From contig OZ253663.1 in NCBI GenBank assembly GCA_965263215.1, positions 1,054,001-1,118,000 of the forward strand: a DNA stretch of 64,000 bases, read 5' to 3'. The notes under the pieces are model-generated. The model saw only the letters and a program-made list of their open reading frames with translations, did not search any database and was not told where the DNA came from. This document shows positions 7,714 through 17,317 of this stretch, in pieces; positions within the stretch are counted from its first letter, which is position 1, and each line of letters begins with the position of its first letter. A program made the position numbers and the translations under genes. Source of the stretch: UBA1672 sp965263215 (GTDB lineage: Bacteria > Pseudomonadota > Alphaproteobacteria > Micavibrionales > Micavibrionaceae).

Positions 7714-10011
7714 ATGTTTAAAAATATTAAAACATCCAGATGGGCCGTGATACATGTTTTGTTTCTATTGAGCCTTTTGATTCTTGCGGTTTTGCTTAGT
7801 GGTTCTCAAAATCCTGTACGTATGACATTACAGCGCAGTGTCTTTGACAATTTCAATCATATGCACCCCCGAACATCTACACGGGAAGTTGTGATTGTTG
7901 ATGTTGATGAAAAATCACTTGAGTTGATCGGGCAGTGGAATTGGCCGCGCGATGTGATGGCAGATTTAACAAAATCACTGAGCGAGAAGGGCGCAAAGGT
8001 GATTGCCTTTGACGGTGTTTTTGCGGAGCCTGACCGCACGTCGCCGCATATTCTTTATAAAGACACGCCAAGCGATCAAATTGCTCAGTTTCCTAATGCC
8101 GTTCAAACAGACGGTGTGTTTTTGAACTATGATGATTTATTCGCCCAAGAGATTAAAAAATCAAAGATATTTGTAACGGCATTTACCTATGGGCGGTCTG
8201 ATCGTGCGCAGACACAGCCGTTGAATAAAAATCGTCTTGTGGCACGGAGCGATGTTAAGTCAGTGTTTTTAGAGAACGCATCGCGGTTTAAGGCAGCGGC
8301 GGTTAACTTGCCTATACTGTCCAAAGCGGCGGCGGGGAACGGCAGTTTTATGGCCAAGCCTGATGATGATGGTATTTTGCGCCGCGTCGGTATGGTTTTT
8401 ACAAATGGTAAGCATCTTTATCCGTCCTTGAGTTTAGAAGCCCTGCGTGTGGCGCTGCTTGGGCGAAAGGAAGCGGTTAAACTTGCGAAAGTACCTGAAG
8501 ATGAGCGCGGTGAGATTGATACGAATTACCGTATATTGATTGGTGATAAAGCCATTCCGGTGGAGAGTGACGGTATTTTGTATGTTCGTTATCGTCATTT
8601 CTGTAATCACGATGATGTTCGCCTCAACCCACTCGTCTGTTCAGCGCCTGATTACATACCGGCCTATAAATTTTTAATTGATGAGTATTCAAAAGAAGCG
8701 GAAGATGCGGTTAAAGGAAAAGTCGTTTTAATCGGTGCAAGTGCAGAAGGCTTGAAAGATTTAAGAAGTACAGCTCTAAGCCCGTTCAGGCCGGGCGTTG
8801 AAGTGCATGCCAATGTCATAGAACAAATATTAAGCGATGATTACTTGTTGCGCCCGTCAGTTATGCGCGGCGCAGAGGCGATTTTTATTATGGTGGCCGG
8901 TGCATTCTTTATTATTGTCTCTCCCTTTATCGGTATTTTGGTGTCGGTTGCCTTATGTATCACAATTATTTCCGTAGCATTTTTTGGCGCTTATTATGCC
9001 TATGTGGAACATGGATTATTGGTTGATTCTGTCTACCCATCCTTGGCGGTTATGACGATCTTTATTGTTTCAACCATCTTATCCTATGCCAGAGCCGAGG
9101 CGCGGCGAAAACAAATTCGCAATGCGTTTGGAATGTATGTTGCCGGTGATGTTATGCGTGATCTTGAACAAAACCCCGAGAAGCTGAAACTTGGCGGAGA
9201 AAACAGAGATTTAACAGTAATGTTCACTGATATCCGTAAATTCACAACGATTTCTGAAGGGTTGTCGCCGGAAGAATTAATCCTGCTTATGAATGAGTTT
9301 TTAACGAGCATGACGGATATTGTTATGCAGCATCAAGGCACGGTCGATAAATATATCGGGGATGCCATGATGAGTTTCTGGAACGCCCCGCGTGATATCA
9401 AAAACCACGAGCGCGAAGCGTGCCTGGCCGCCCTTGCGATGCAAACAGCGTTAGAGCCTGTGAACGAAAAAATACGCATCAGAGCGCAAGAAGAGGGGAA
9501 AGACGCCGTTCTTCTCAATGCAGGGATTGGTATTAACTCGGGCTCATGTGCGGTTGGGAATATGGGATCAAAACAAAGATTTGCGTATTCCGCGCTTGGT
9601 GACCCTGTTAATCTTTCATCACGTTTGGAAGGGCAAACGAAATTTTATGGCATCAATATTTTGGTGGGTGAGGCGACATATAAGGCCGCTGATGATCTCG
9701 CTATGATAGAGCTTGATATGATCAAGCTTGTTGGTAAGAAAGAGTTAGCCAGAATTTACGGTTTGTTTGGCGATCATGACTATGCCAAGCAAGAGCAATT
9801 TATAAATTGGAAATCTACGCATCAAAAAATGATGGATTGTTACCGATCACAATCATTTGATGAGGCTTTAAATTTAGCGGATGAGTGCAAGAGCATCGCG
9901 GGGGAAAGCTATGTCGCGCTTTACGATATGTATATTACAAGAATGAATGCGCTGAAATCTCAGGATTTGCCGCAAAGTTGGGATGGATCAATCGAGGCGG
10001 AAGGTAAGTAG
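7714..10011 (+). CDS. CHASE2-domain adenylate cyclase (class III)
   Basis: 765 aa membrane cyclase. One N-terminal membrane helix (about 13-32), an extracytoplasmic CHASE2 sensor (about 45-340, with VDVDEKSLELIGQWNWPRD), three membrane helices (about 370-445), then a class III catalytic domain (about 490-690). The metal-binding aspartates are present in VMFTDIRKF (about 502) and YIGDAMM; the Lys of DKYIGD and Asp of ALGDPVN fit ATP rather than GTP specificity, and the Asn and Arg of VNLSSRLEG are kept. It should make cAMP in response to a periplasmic signal. Last gene of the secretion operon; it converges, 5 bases away, on a cNMP-binding EAL protein. Confidence 0.92.
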   Translation: MFKNIKTSRWAVIHVLFLLSLLILAVLLSGSQNPVRMTLQRSVFDNFNHMHPRTSTREVVIVDVDEKSLELIGQWNWPRDVMADLTKSLSEKGAKVIAFDGVFAEPDRTSPHILYKDTPSDQIAQFPNAVQTDGVFLNYDDLFAQEIKKSKIFVTAFTYGRSDRAQTQPLNKNRLVARSDVKSVFLENASRFKAAAVNLPILSKAAAGNGSFMAKPDDDGILRRVGMVFTNGKHLYPSLSLEALRVALLGRKEAVKLAKVPEDERGEIDTNYRILIGDKAIPVESDGILYVRYRHFCNHDDVRLNPLVCSAPDYIPAYKFLIDEYSKEAEDAVKGKVVLIGASAEGLKDLRSTALSPFRPGVEVHANVIEQILSDDYLLRPSVMRGAEAIFIMVAGAFFIIVSPFIGILVSVALCITIISVAFFGAYYAYVEHGLLVDSVYPSLAVMTIFIVSTILSYARAEARRKQIRNAFGMYVAGDVMRDLEQNPEKLKLGGENRDLTVMFTDIRKFTTISEGLSPEELILLMNEFLTSMTDIVMQHQGTVDKYIGDAMMSFWNAPRDIKNHEREACLAALAMQTALEPVNEKIRIRAQEEGKDAVLLNAGIGINSGSCAVGNMGSKQRFAYSALGDPVNLSSRLEGQTKFYGINILVGEATYKAADDLAMIELDMIKLVGKKELARIYGLFGDHDYAKQEQFINWKSTHQKMMDCYRSQSFDEALNLADECKSIAGESYVALYDMYITRMNALKSQDLPQSWDGSIEAEGK

Positions 10012-10016
10012 CGCTC

Positions 10017-11237
10017 TTATATTTTCTGCGGCTTCCAGTTCGCAACGGTCTCTATGACATCTTTTTCAGGAACAGGTTTTGCGAAATAAAAACCTTGGGC
10101 GTAGTGACAGCCCATCTTCTTTAACATTTGCGCTTCTTCGATTTGTTCTACGCCTTCGGCGATAATTGACATATCCAGATTATGTCCAAGTGTGATGATT
10201 GATCGTACGAGTTCCTTCGAGTTTTTCTTGACCTGCAAGTCTCTGATAAAGCTTTGATCAATTTTGAGCGTATTAATTGGATAAGCATGAAGATAGTTCA
10301 GTGAAGAATATCCTGTACCAAAATCATCAATCGATATGCCCATGCCTGCCTCGCGGCACATTGCCAATGTCTCTTTGGCCTTTTCAGGCTGCGCCATCAA
10401 GATACGTTCCGTGATTTCCAAATGAATTTGGCTGGTCGGTAGCTTTGTTTCTTTAATAGTTTCATGGATGTTGTCGACAAAATCAGGCGCAGAAAAATCT
10501 TCGGTTGAGAAATTCACACTCATGTGAAGGTCTCTATGGTATTGAGTTTCTGCTTGTATGCGCTTTAATGCGTTGCAGGCTTCTTTAAATGCCCAGTTGC
10601 TTGCCTTAATGATTTGGCCGTTATCTTCTATGATTGGAATAAAGACGCCGGGGGATATGAACCCTTTTTCGGGATGAATCCAACGCATGAGCGCTTCGAA
10701 CCCATAAATTTCACCATTTTGAAGATCAATAATAGGTTGGTAATACAATGAAATTTCATCGTTTTCCAAGGCTTCCATAAATTCGTTGGCAATGCGGATG
10801 GTCTCAACGGCGTCGGCTTGTTCCAGATAATCTCGTTCCGTATTCTCTGCGCCGGAACCGTCCTTGCTTTGTCTTTTAAGGTCTGAGCGTTTAAGCATAT
10901 CGCGATAGCGCGTCAAGATAACCTGAATGGTCATACGTAGCACAGAATCGGCGCCCTCTAAGCGTCGTGAAAAATCATCCTTTGTGATTTCTAAAACCGT
11001 ACAATCTTCGATGACTGTTACTGTGGCGGTGCGCGGTGCGCTATCTATCAGTGACATTTCACCAATCATTGCGCCTGCGCTGCGTGTTCCGACAACGCGT
11101 TCTTTACCGTCAGAATTTTTGACAGTAATTTCGACTTTTCCATCTTCAATGATATAAGCATTTTCGCCAAGATCACCCTGACGCATTAATACGTCACCGG
11201 CTTTAAATTTCTTTTGTGATTTTACAGATGAATACAT
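10017..11237 (-). CDS. Cyclic-nucleotide-binding EAL-domain c-di-GMP phosphodiesterase
   Basis: 406 aa, soluble. Residues about 5-125 form a CRP-type cNMP-binding domain with a phosphate-binding cassette of the canonical type (GEMSLIDSAPRTATV, keeping the Glu and Arg). Residues about 150-400 form an EAL domain with EALMRW, NFSTEDF, EITERIL, DDFGTGYSSLNYL, KIDQSF and IAEGVE, so hydrolysis of c-di-GMP is expected. No GGDEF domain. The neighbouring gene encodes an adenylate cyclase, which suggests a cAMP-gated phosphodiesterase; that link is inference. Start at ATG 11237. Confidence 0.93.
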   Translation of the reverse strand: MYSSVKSQKKFKAGDVLMRQGDLGENAYIIEDGKVEITVKNSDGKERVVGTRSAGAMIGEMSLIDSAPRTATVTVIEDCTVLEITKDDFSRRLEGADSVLRMTIQVILTRYRDMLKRSDLKRQSKDGSGAENTERDYLEQADAVETIRIANEFMEALENDEISLYYQPIIDLQNGEIYGFEALMRWIHPEKGFISPGVFIPIIEDNGQIIKASNWAFKEACNALKRIQAETQYHRDLHMSVNFSTEDFSAPDFVDNIHETIKETKLPTSQIHLEITERILMAQPEKAKETLAMCREAGMGISIDDFGTGYSSLNYLHAYPINTLKIDQSFIRDLQVKKNSKELVRSIITLGHNLDMSIIAEGVEQIEEAQMLKKMGCHYAQGFYFAKPVPEKDVIETVANWKPQKI

Positions 11238-11364
11238 CTATGTAGAACTTTCTTGGACCTGTACAAAATACATGATGAAGGTATTTTGTTATCGTTTGGT
11301 TAATGATGCCTTTTTTTTTAGGGTAAAATCAATGAAGAAGATGATAGTTTTTTTGAAGCAACAC

Positions 11365-11394
11365 TTGACAAAAGACCTTAAGCATCGCTATGTT
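11365..11394 (+). promoter_or_regulatory. Promoter of rpmJ
   Basis: TTGACA (11365-11370), 18-base spacer, TATGTT (11389-11394). It lies about 40 bases before the rpmJ start codon in the intergenic region 11238-11432. Confidence 0.6.
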
Positions 11395-11432
11395 CGCACC
11401 TCTATTAAGGAATTTAAGTAGGATTTAAGAAA

Positions 11433-11558
11433 ATGAAAGTCGTTAATTCACTGAAAACTTTGAAAAAACGTGACCGCAACTGCCGTGTTATCCGCCGCAA
11501 AGGTCGTGTTTATGTAATTAACAAGACAAATCCTCGTTTCAAAGCGCGTCAGGGCTAA
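11433..11558 (+). CDS. rpmJ: 50S ribosomal protein L36
   Basis: 41 aa, too short for standard ORF lists. The product MKVVNSLKTLKKRDRNC..., with RVYVINKTNPRFKARQG at the end, is the longer, zinc-ribbon-poor form of L36 typical of alphaproteobacteria; it keeps a single cysteine instead of the four-ligand zinc site. AGGATTTAAGAAA precedes the ATG. It has its own promoter and a strong terminator, so it is monocistronic. Confidence 0.95.
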   Translation: MKVVNSLKTLKKRDRNCRVIRRKGRVYVINKTNPRFKARQG

Positions 11559-11600
11559 TTTCCTGCGACTAAGATAATATTAAGGGTTTTTTTGTATTGT

Positions 11601-11635
11601 AAAACCGTGAGCATTGCGTTCACGGTTTTGTTTTT
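11601..11635 (+). terminator. Intrinsic terminator after rpmJ
   Basis: Perfect 10-bp stem (AAAACCGTGA at 11601-11610 pairing with TCACGGTTTT at 11620-11629), a 9-base loop, then a T-rich run. Confidence 0.85.
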
Positions 11636-11737
11636 GTTGACAATATATTCTCTTTTCAAGTCAGAGGGTGCATTCTTCTTTTTAGTCTGATATATCGTAA
11701 TAACCACATCTTTTCATACGGATAGGCGGGACGATCT

Positions 11738-12778
11738 ATGTTCTCCAAACTTTTTGGTTTTATGTCGGCCGATATGGCCATTGATCTAGGCACAGCGAAC
11801 ACATTGGTGTACGTGAAGGATCAGGGCATTGTCCTGAATGAGCCTTCTGTTGTGGCGATTTCCGTTATGGGCGGTAAAAAACAAACATTGGCCGTTGGTG
11901 ATGAGGCCAAGCAAATGTTGGGCCGCACACCGGGCAGTATTATTGCAACGCGCCCATTACGTGATGGCGTGATTGCCGATTTCGAAGTGACTGAGGCGAT
12001 GATTAAACATTTTATCCGTAAAGTGCATAATCGCCGAACATTCGTATCCCCTAAAATGATTATTTGTGTGCCGTCAGGTTCAACCGCGGTTGAGCGTCGT
12101 GCCATCCAAGAATCAGCGGAGAGTGCAGGGGCTAGCGAAGTTGGCTTAATCGAAGAGCCGATGGCGGCCGCGATTGGTGCGGGTTTGCCTGTGACAGAGG
12201 CTACAGGATCAATGGTTGTTGATATTGGCGGCGGTACAACAGAAGTTGCCGTTATATCATTAGGTGGTATCGTTTATGCGCGTTCTGTGCGTGTTGGTGG
12301 TGATAAAATGGATGAGGCGATCATTGCCTATATTCGCCGCGTTCATAATTTGTTGATTGGTGAAAGCACGTCTGAGCGAATCAAAAAGGAGATCGGTTCT
12401 GCCTGTATTCCGGGTGATGGTGAAGGCCGCACGATGGAGATTCGCGGGCGTGATCTTATGAACGGTGTGCCCAAGGAAATTGTAATTACAGAACGTCAGG
12501 TCGCTGAAGCTTTAGCCGAACCTGTTGGGCAAATTGTCGAAGGTGTGAAAGTCGCGCTTGAGCATACTGCGCCCGAACTTGCCGCAGATATTGTGGATAA
12601 GGGAATTGTCTTAACAGGCGGCGGCGCGCTATTGACCAATCTTGATTTTGTTTTGCGCCATGCAACGGGCTTGGCCGTAACCCTTGCGGATGATCCGTTA
12701 TCTTGTGTTGCACTGGGTACAGGGCACGCGCTTGAAGCCGGAAAATCATTACGCCATGTTTTGATCGGTACATATTAA
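11738..12778 (+). CDS. mreB: Rod shape-determining actin homologue MreB
   Basis: 346 aa, full length. Actin-fold nucleotide-binding motifs are present: IDLGTANTLVY (phosphate 1), DIGGGTTEVAVIS (phosphate 2) and GIVLTGGGALL (adenosine). MreB filaments position the elongasome that builds the side wall. It starts a classical mreB-mreC-mreD-mrdA-rodA operon. A TTGACA at 11637-11642 lies just behind the rpmJ terminator, but no convincing -10 was fixed at the right distance. Confidence 0.97.
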   Translation: MFSKLFGFMSADMAIDLGTANTLVYVKDQGIVLNEPSVVAISVMGGKKQTLAVGDEAKQMLGRTPGSIIATRPLRDGVIADFEVTEAMIKHFIRKVHNRRTFVSPKMIICVPSGSTAVERRAIQESAESAGASEVGLIEEPMAAAIGAGLPVTEATGSMVVDIGGGTTEVAVISLGGIVYARSVRVGGDKMDEAIIAYIRRVHNLLIGESTSERIKKEIGSACIPGDGEGRTMEIRGRDLMNGVPKEIVITERQVAEALAEPVGQIVEGVKVALEHTAPELAADIVDKGIVLTGGGALLTNLDFVLRHATGLAVTLADDPLSCVALGTGHALEAGKSLRHVLIGTY

Positions 12779-12863
12779 AGTCATTGTTGATTACGGATTG
12801 ATCGAATCCCAGTGTGCATATACTGTTGCATACTAATGTCATTATTATTCAGAATGAAAAACT

Positions 12864-13706
12864 TTGAGCCGTAACAAGAAATTCAGAAGTGCTGCACATC
12901 GTCTGCCGTTACCATGGGGCGGGTCGTCAGCCTCTTCTTTGTTCTTGATGGTTTTATCAGTTGTTCTTATTGCTGTATCGGCTTTTAGACCACAGTCATT
13001 TGAAACTTTACGTGCGTTTACGGCTGATTTTTTTACGCCTGCACTTTTGACGGTGAGTATTCCATTTCAGCAAGCGAATTTATTTTTTCATGATGTTACC
13101 AATTTAGCGCAACTTCAGGCGGATAATTCACGCTTAGTACAAGAAAATATCAGGCTGAAAGAATGGTATCAGACGGCCTTATTGCTGGATTCTGAAAACA
13201 GATCATTACGGGAATTGCTCAATTTAGATGTTGAGCCATCTTATACGCATGTAAGTGCACGTATTCTGGCAGATTCCGGCAATGCGTATGTGAATAGCGT
13301 GCTTGTCTCAGTCGGCAAGGAAAGCGGCGTTGTCAAAGGAGCAGCCGTGGTGTCAGGCGATGGCCTAGTTGGGCGCGTTGTAGAGGTGGGGGAGAAAACA
13401 TCACGTGTTCTTATGATTAATGACATTAATTCGCGCGTGCCTGTGGTTGTTGAAGACACCGGACAGCATGCAATCATGGCCGGATCTAATGAGCATAATG
13501 CGTATCTAATTCACTTGCCGGAGGGTAGTAACATAGGTGAGGGCGCACGTGTTATCACATCAGGGTATGGCGGTTTATATCCGCAAGGCTTGCCTGTTGG
13601 GCGTGTGATCGCGGGAGAGAATGCCAAACTGGATGTTGTTTTGTTTTCCAATTTTGACAAGCTTCAGATTGTTCGGATTTTAATGAAGGAGCCGGAGATC
13701 CGGTAA
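12864..13706 (+). CDS. mreC: Rod shape-determining protein MreC
   Basis: 280 aa. One N-terminal membrane segment (SLFLMVLSVVLIAVSAF), a coiled coil (about 75-115, LQADNSRLVQENIRLKE) and the beta-barrel MreC domain (VSVGKESGVVKGAAVVSGDGLVGRV). Periplasmic scaffold that links MreB to PBP2. The only plausible start is TTG 12864, since the frame has a stop at 12855. A six-codon ATG mini-ORF (12854-12874) overlaps this start out of frame, which may affect initiation. Confidence 0.93.
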   Translation: MSRNKKFRSAAHRLPLPWGGSSASSLFLMVLSVVLIAVSAFRPQSFETLRAFTADFFTPALLTVSIPFQQANLFFHDVTNLAQLQADNSRLVQENIRLKEWYQTALLLDSENRSLRELLNLDVEPSYTHVSARILADSGNAYVNSVLVSVGKESGVVKGAAVVSGDGLVGRVVEVGEKTSRVLMINDINSRVPVVVEDTGQHAIMAGSNEHNAYLIHLPEGSNIGEGARVITSGYGGLYPQGLPVGRVIAGENAKLDVVLFSNFDKLQIVRILMKEPEIR

Positions 13707-13725
13707 TAAAAAGGTAAAAGTAATC

Positions 13726-14247
13726 ATGCAATCATTTACGGAATATTTGGATATTTTTATACGCTTGTGCGCCGTTTACATGTTCATGTTTCTGCTCTTT
13801 CTTTTGAACATTATACCTCTTCCAATCACATTGGATATGCCCTTCATTTTTATGATTTTTTATTACTGGTCGATTTACAGGCCAACCCTTATCCCGCCGT
13901 TTCTTACGTTCTTTGCCGGTATTTGTTTGGACATGCTCAGTGGGTGGCCTGTGGGCGTGAACGCCCTTATTTTGTTGGTTCTGCGGCATAATGTCACATC
14001 ACAACGCCTTTTCTTGACAGGGCAACCATTTATAATCATTTGGCTTGGTTATATGTTGGTGAGTTCGATTGCGCTTTTGCTTCAATGGGCTTTGTTTGGT
14101 TTGGTTTATTGGCAATGGGCGGCGATTGATCCTGTTATATTGTCTGCCATTATCGGCATTCTTTTATTCCCCATTGTTAGTCTCATTTTACATGTTTTGC
14201 ATAAGATATTGCCTGAAATTCAAGGGCAATATAGTGCGGTGACCTAA
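13726..14247 (+). CDS. mreD: Rod shape-determining protein MreD
   Basis: 173 aa, almost wholly hydrophobic with five or six membrane helices, as in MreD. Family pattern ITLDMPFIFMIFYYWSIYRP and the DMLSGWPVGVNAL stretch are visible. It sits 19 bases after mreC and 20 bases before mrdA, the standard place. Inner-membrane elongasome component. Confidence 0.9.
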   Translation: MQSFTEYLDIFIRLCAVYMFMFLLFLLNIIPLPITLDMPFIFMIFYYWSIYRPTLIPPFLTFFAGICLDMLSGWPVGVNALILLVLRHNVTSQRLFLTGQPFIIIWLGYMLVSSIALLLQWALFGLVYWQWAAIDPVILSAIIGILLFPIVSLILHVLHKILPEIQGQYSAVT

Positions 14248-14267
14248 AAAGGATTAGGGCGGATTAA

Positions 14268-16187
14268 ATGCACCAAGATGAATATAGCGAGAAGATATAT
14301 AGCCGCCGCGCGTTCTTCGTAGGCGGATTGCAACTGCTTGGCTTATGTATTCTGGGTGGGCGTTTGGCTTGGTTGCAGATCGCACAAGGTAAGCGTTATA
14401 AGATGCTTTCTGATAAGAACCGTATCAACATCAAAATTTTGCCACCACCCAGAGGACAAGTTGTTGATCGTTTCGGTGTTCCGTTGGCGGTGAACACGCA
14501 AACATACCGCGCATTGATTATTCCGGAGCAAAGCGATGATATGGAGCAGTCGTTACGTGCGCTACAAAAAATTATTGATGTTGATGATCGAGACATTGAA
14601 AGGGTGCTTGAGGGGGCAAAGCGCGGCGCAAAATTTATTCCGATTAAAATCAGAGAAGGACTAACATGGGGGGAGGTTGCGAAAGTTGAAGTAAACTTAC
14701 CTGATTTGCCGGGAATATTTGTGGATGTCGGCGAGGTGCGATCATACCCTTATCGCGATGCAACGGCGCATATTGTTGGCTATGTGCGTTCTGTCTCGAA
14801 AGAGGATCTGAAAGAAGAGGATGATCCTGTTTTGCGATTACCGGGCTTTCGCATTGGCAAGACGGGTGTGGAAAAGGTTTATGATCAGTCATTAAGAGGG
14901 CGCGCGGGCGCGGCGGAAGTTGAGGTCAATGTCATTGGCCGTGAGGTTAGGGAACTGAAGCGTAAAAATACGGTGTCTGGGCGACGCGTGACGCTTTCGA
15001 TTGATGGCGAGTTACAACGCTTTACGATGGAGGCTTTATCAGAGCATAAAAGCGCATCAGCCGTGGTGATGGATGCGCATACGGGCGCGATTTATGCGAT
15101 GGCGTCTTACCCGGCCTTTGATCCCAATTTATTTGTAAATGGTATTTCCAGTGACAAATGGCAGGAAATTGTCGATAATCCCGGTCTTCCACAAACGAAC
15201 AAAGCTATTTCCGGTCAATACCCACCCGGTTCAACCTTTAAAATGGTCACCGCGCTAGCCGGATTAAAGGCGGGCGTGATTTCCAAGAATACGACGGTTT
15301 ATTGTCCCGGGCATTATGAGTATGGAAAAGACAAGTTCCATTGCTGGAAGAAATGGGGGCATGGGAATGTTGATCTGGCCGCTTCATTAGAGCAATCATG
15401 TGATGTGTATTTTTATAAAATGGCCACTGAAGTCGGCATTGATGCGATTGCCGAGATGGCACATACACTGGGGCTCGGGGAAAAGCTGGACTTAGAGCTT
15501 AGTCAGGAAAAGTCAGGTTTAATTCCAAATATCGCGTGGAAGAAGAAGGTCTTGGGCAAGCCTTGGTATCATGGTGAAACGATTGTTTCGAGTATCGGGC
15601 AGGGTAATGTGCTCGCAACCCCCTTACAGCTTGCGGTGATGACCGCGCGTATGGTGAATGGTGGATATGCCGTGAAGCCTTGGTTGACTGGGTATCTGGG
15701 GGATCAGTATTTGGGGCGGGAGCAATGGGACAAGCTCGACATATCAGAAGCGCATTTAAAACTGGTTTTACGCGGTATGGACAGGGTGGTGAATAATAAA
15801 AAGGGGACGGCCTATGCCTCACGCATAGAGGGTGAGGGGCTGCAGATGGGCGGAAAAACAGGAACATCACAGGTTCAGAGAATTACGGCGGAGCAAAGAC
15901 GTCTGGGGATTAAGAATGAAGATTTGCCATGGGAGCAAAGGCATCATGCCTTATTTGTAGGATATGCGCCGCTCAAAAACTCACGCTATGTTTGTTCAGT
16001 TGTCGTTGAACACGGTATTGGTGGTTCGCGCGCGGCGGCACCTTTGGCAAAAATATTGTTAGAAGAAACACAGCGCCGTGATCCTGCGCGCACCCAGATG
16101 CAGCCGGAAATTATTGAAGACACAGAAGCAAATGCATTTTGGCCGCCCAAAAAGCCATTAGATAGCAAAAATCAGGAGGCGTTATAG
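14268..16187 (+). CDS. mrdA: Penicillin-binding protein 2 (elongation transpeptidase)
   Basis: 639 aa. Short cytoplasmic tail, one membrane anchor (about 14-32), dimerisation/pedestal domain, then the transpeptidase domain with the active-site serine motif STFK (in YPPGSTFKM), SCD (SxN position, in EQSCDVYFY) and KTG (GGKTGTSQV). Cross-links side-wall peptidoglycan together with RodA, encoded 2 bases downstream. Typical length for the family. Confidence 0.96.
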   Translation: MHQDEYSEKIYSRRAFFVGGLQLLGLCILGGRLAWLQIAQGKRYKMLSDKNRINIKILPPPRGQVVDRFGVPLAVNTQTYRALIIPEQSDDMEQSLRALQKIIDVDDRDIERVLEGAKRGAKFIPIKIREGLTWGEVAKVEVNLPDLPGIFVDVGEVRSYPYRDATAHIVGYVRSVSKEDLKEEDDPVLRLPGFRIGKTGVEKVYDQSLRGRAGAAEVEVNVIGREVRELKRKNTVSGRRVTLSIDGELQRFTMEALSEHKSASAVVMDAHTGAIYAMASYPAFDPNLFVNGISSDKWQEIVDNPGLPQTNKAISGQYPPGSTFKMVTALAGLKAGVISKNTTVYCPGHYEYGKDKFHCWKKWGHGNVDLAASLEQSCDVYFYKMATEVGIDAIAEMAHTLGLGEKLDLELSQEKSGLIPNIAWKKKVLGKPWYHGETIVSSIGQGNVLATPLQLAVMTARMVNGGYAVKPWLTGYLGDQYLGREQWDKLDISEAHLKLVLRGMDRVVNNKKGTAYASRIEGEGLQMGGKTGTSQVQRITAEQRRLGIKNEDLPWEQRHHALFVGYAPLKNSRYVCSVVVEHGIGGSRAAAPLAKILLEETQRRDPARTQMQPEIIEDTEANAFWPPKKPLDSKNQEAL

Positions 16188-16189
16188 TC

Positions 16190-17317
16190 ATGGTTTATTC
16201 TATGTTCATAGAGAGTGACCTAAGCTTTGCGCAAAAGCTCGCCAAGTTAAACTGGTGGTTGATCATTCTGATTACACTTGTGGCAACGATCGGGGTTGCA
16301 TCTTTATATTCTGCGGCAGGTGGCAATTTTGACCCTTGGGCATCGCGTCAATTAATGCGTTTTGGCGTGGGCATGGTTGGCATGGTTATTGTTGCCTTGA
16401 TTGATATAAAATGGTGGTATCGCCTGACGTGGCCGATTTATTTCATCGGACTTATGTTGCTTGTTTTTGTTGAGATTAAAGGGCAAGTCGGCATGGGTGC
16501 GCAACGCTGGATTAACTTGGGGTTCATGCAATTGCAGCCATCGGAATTAATGAAGGTTGCCGTGGTGATGGCGTTGGCGCGGCACTTTCATGGCTCTGGT
16601 CCTGAGCAGGCGCGGCGTTTATCTTTCTTGATTGTTCCTGCGCTTATTATCATCGCGCCTGTCGCCCTTGTGTTGCTTCAGCCGGATTTGGGGACTTCAT
16701 TGATGATTGTTATGGCAGGTGCGGCAATGGTGTTCATTGCGGGCGCGCCGATATGGTTGTTCGTCAGTGCAATTGTTCTGGCGGGGATCAGTGTGCCCAT
16801 TATTTGGCAGTTCTTACATGATTACCAAAAGGCACGTGTGATGACCTTTTTAAACCCCGAGTCAGATCCGCTGGGCGCAGGGTATCATATCACGCAATCG
16901 AAGATTGCAATTGGCTCCGGCGGTGTAGAGGGGAAGGGCTTTTTGCAAGGGACGCAAAGTCACCTAAATTTCCTGCCTGAAAAACAAACGGACTTCATTT
17001 TTACGCTATGGGTGGAAGAGTGGGGGCTGTTAGGGGGTGCGTTCTTGCTCTGCCTGTTTTTGTTTATTTTTATTACGGGGTTAAATACCTCAATGAAGTG
17101 CAGGCATAATTTTGGGCGTTATCTGGCATTGGGCGTTAGTGTCAACTTTTCGCTCTATGTGTTTATTAACATATCAATGGTGATGGGGCTTATCCCCGTT
17201 GTAGGCGCGCCATTACCATTGGTATCATACGGCGGAACATCCATGCTCGCCGCACTCATCGGGTTTGGTTTAATGATGTCGTGTGGAATTTACAGACATA
17301 GTAAGATCACGCGTTAA
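16190..17317 (+). CDS. rodA: Peptidoglycan glycosyltransferase RodA
   Basis: 375 aa SEDS-family polymerase with about ten membrane helices. Family motifs include MGAQRWINLGFMQLQPSE, LLQPDLGTS, GSGGVEGKGFLQGTQSHLNFLPEKQTDFIFT and PLPLVSYGGTSML. Start ATG 16190; the upstream GGAGGC serves as Shine-Dalgarno. End of the shape operon; its last four bases overlap the convergent grxD stop. Confidence 0.96.
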   Translation: MVYSMFIESDLSFAQKLAKLNWWLIILITLVATIGVASLYSAAGGNFDPWASRQLMRFGVGMVGMVIVALIDIKWWYRLTWPIYFIGLMLLVFVEIKGQVGMGAQRWINLGFMQLQPSELMKVAVVMALARHFHGSGPEQARRLSFLIVPALIIIAPVALVLLQPDLGTSLMIVMAGAAMVFIAGAPIWLFVSAIVLAGISVPIIWQFLHDYQKARVMTFLNPESDPLGAGYHITQSKIAIGSGGVEGKGFLQGTQSHLNFLPEKQTDFIFTLWVEEWGLLGGAFLLCLFLFIFITGLNTSMKCRHNFGRYLALGVSVNFSLYVFINISMVMGLIPVVGAPLPLVSYGGTSMLAALIGFGLMMSCGIYRHSKITR

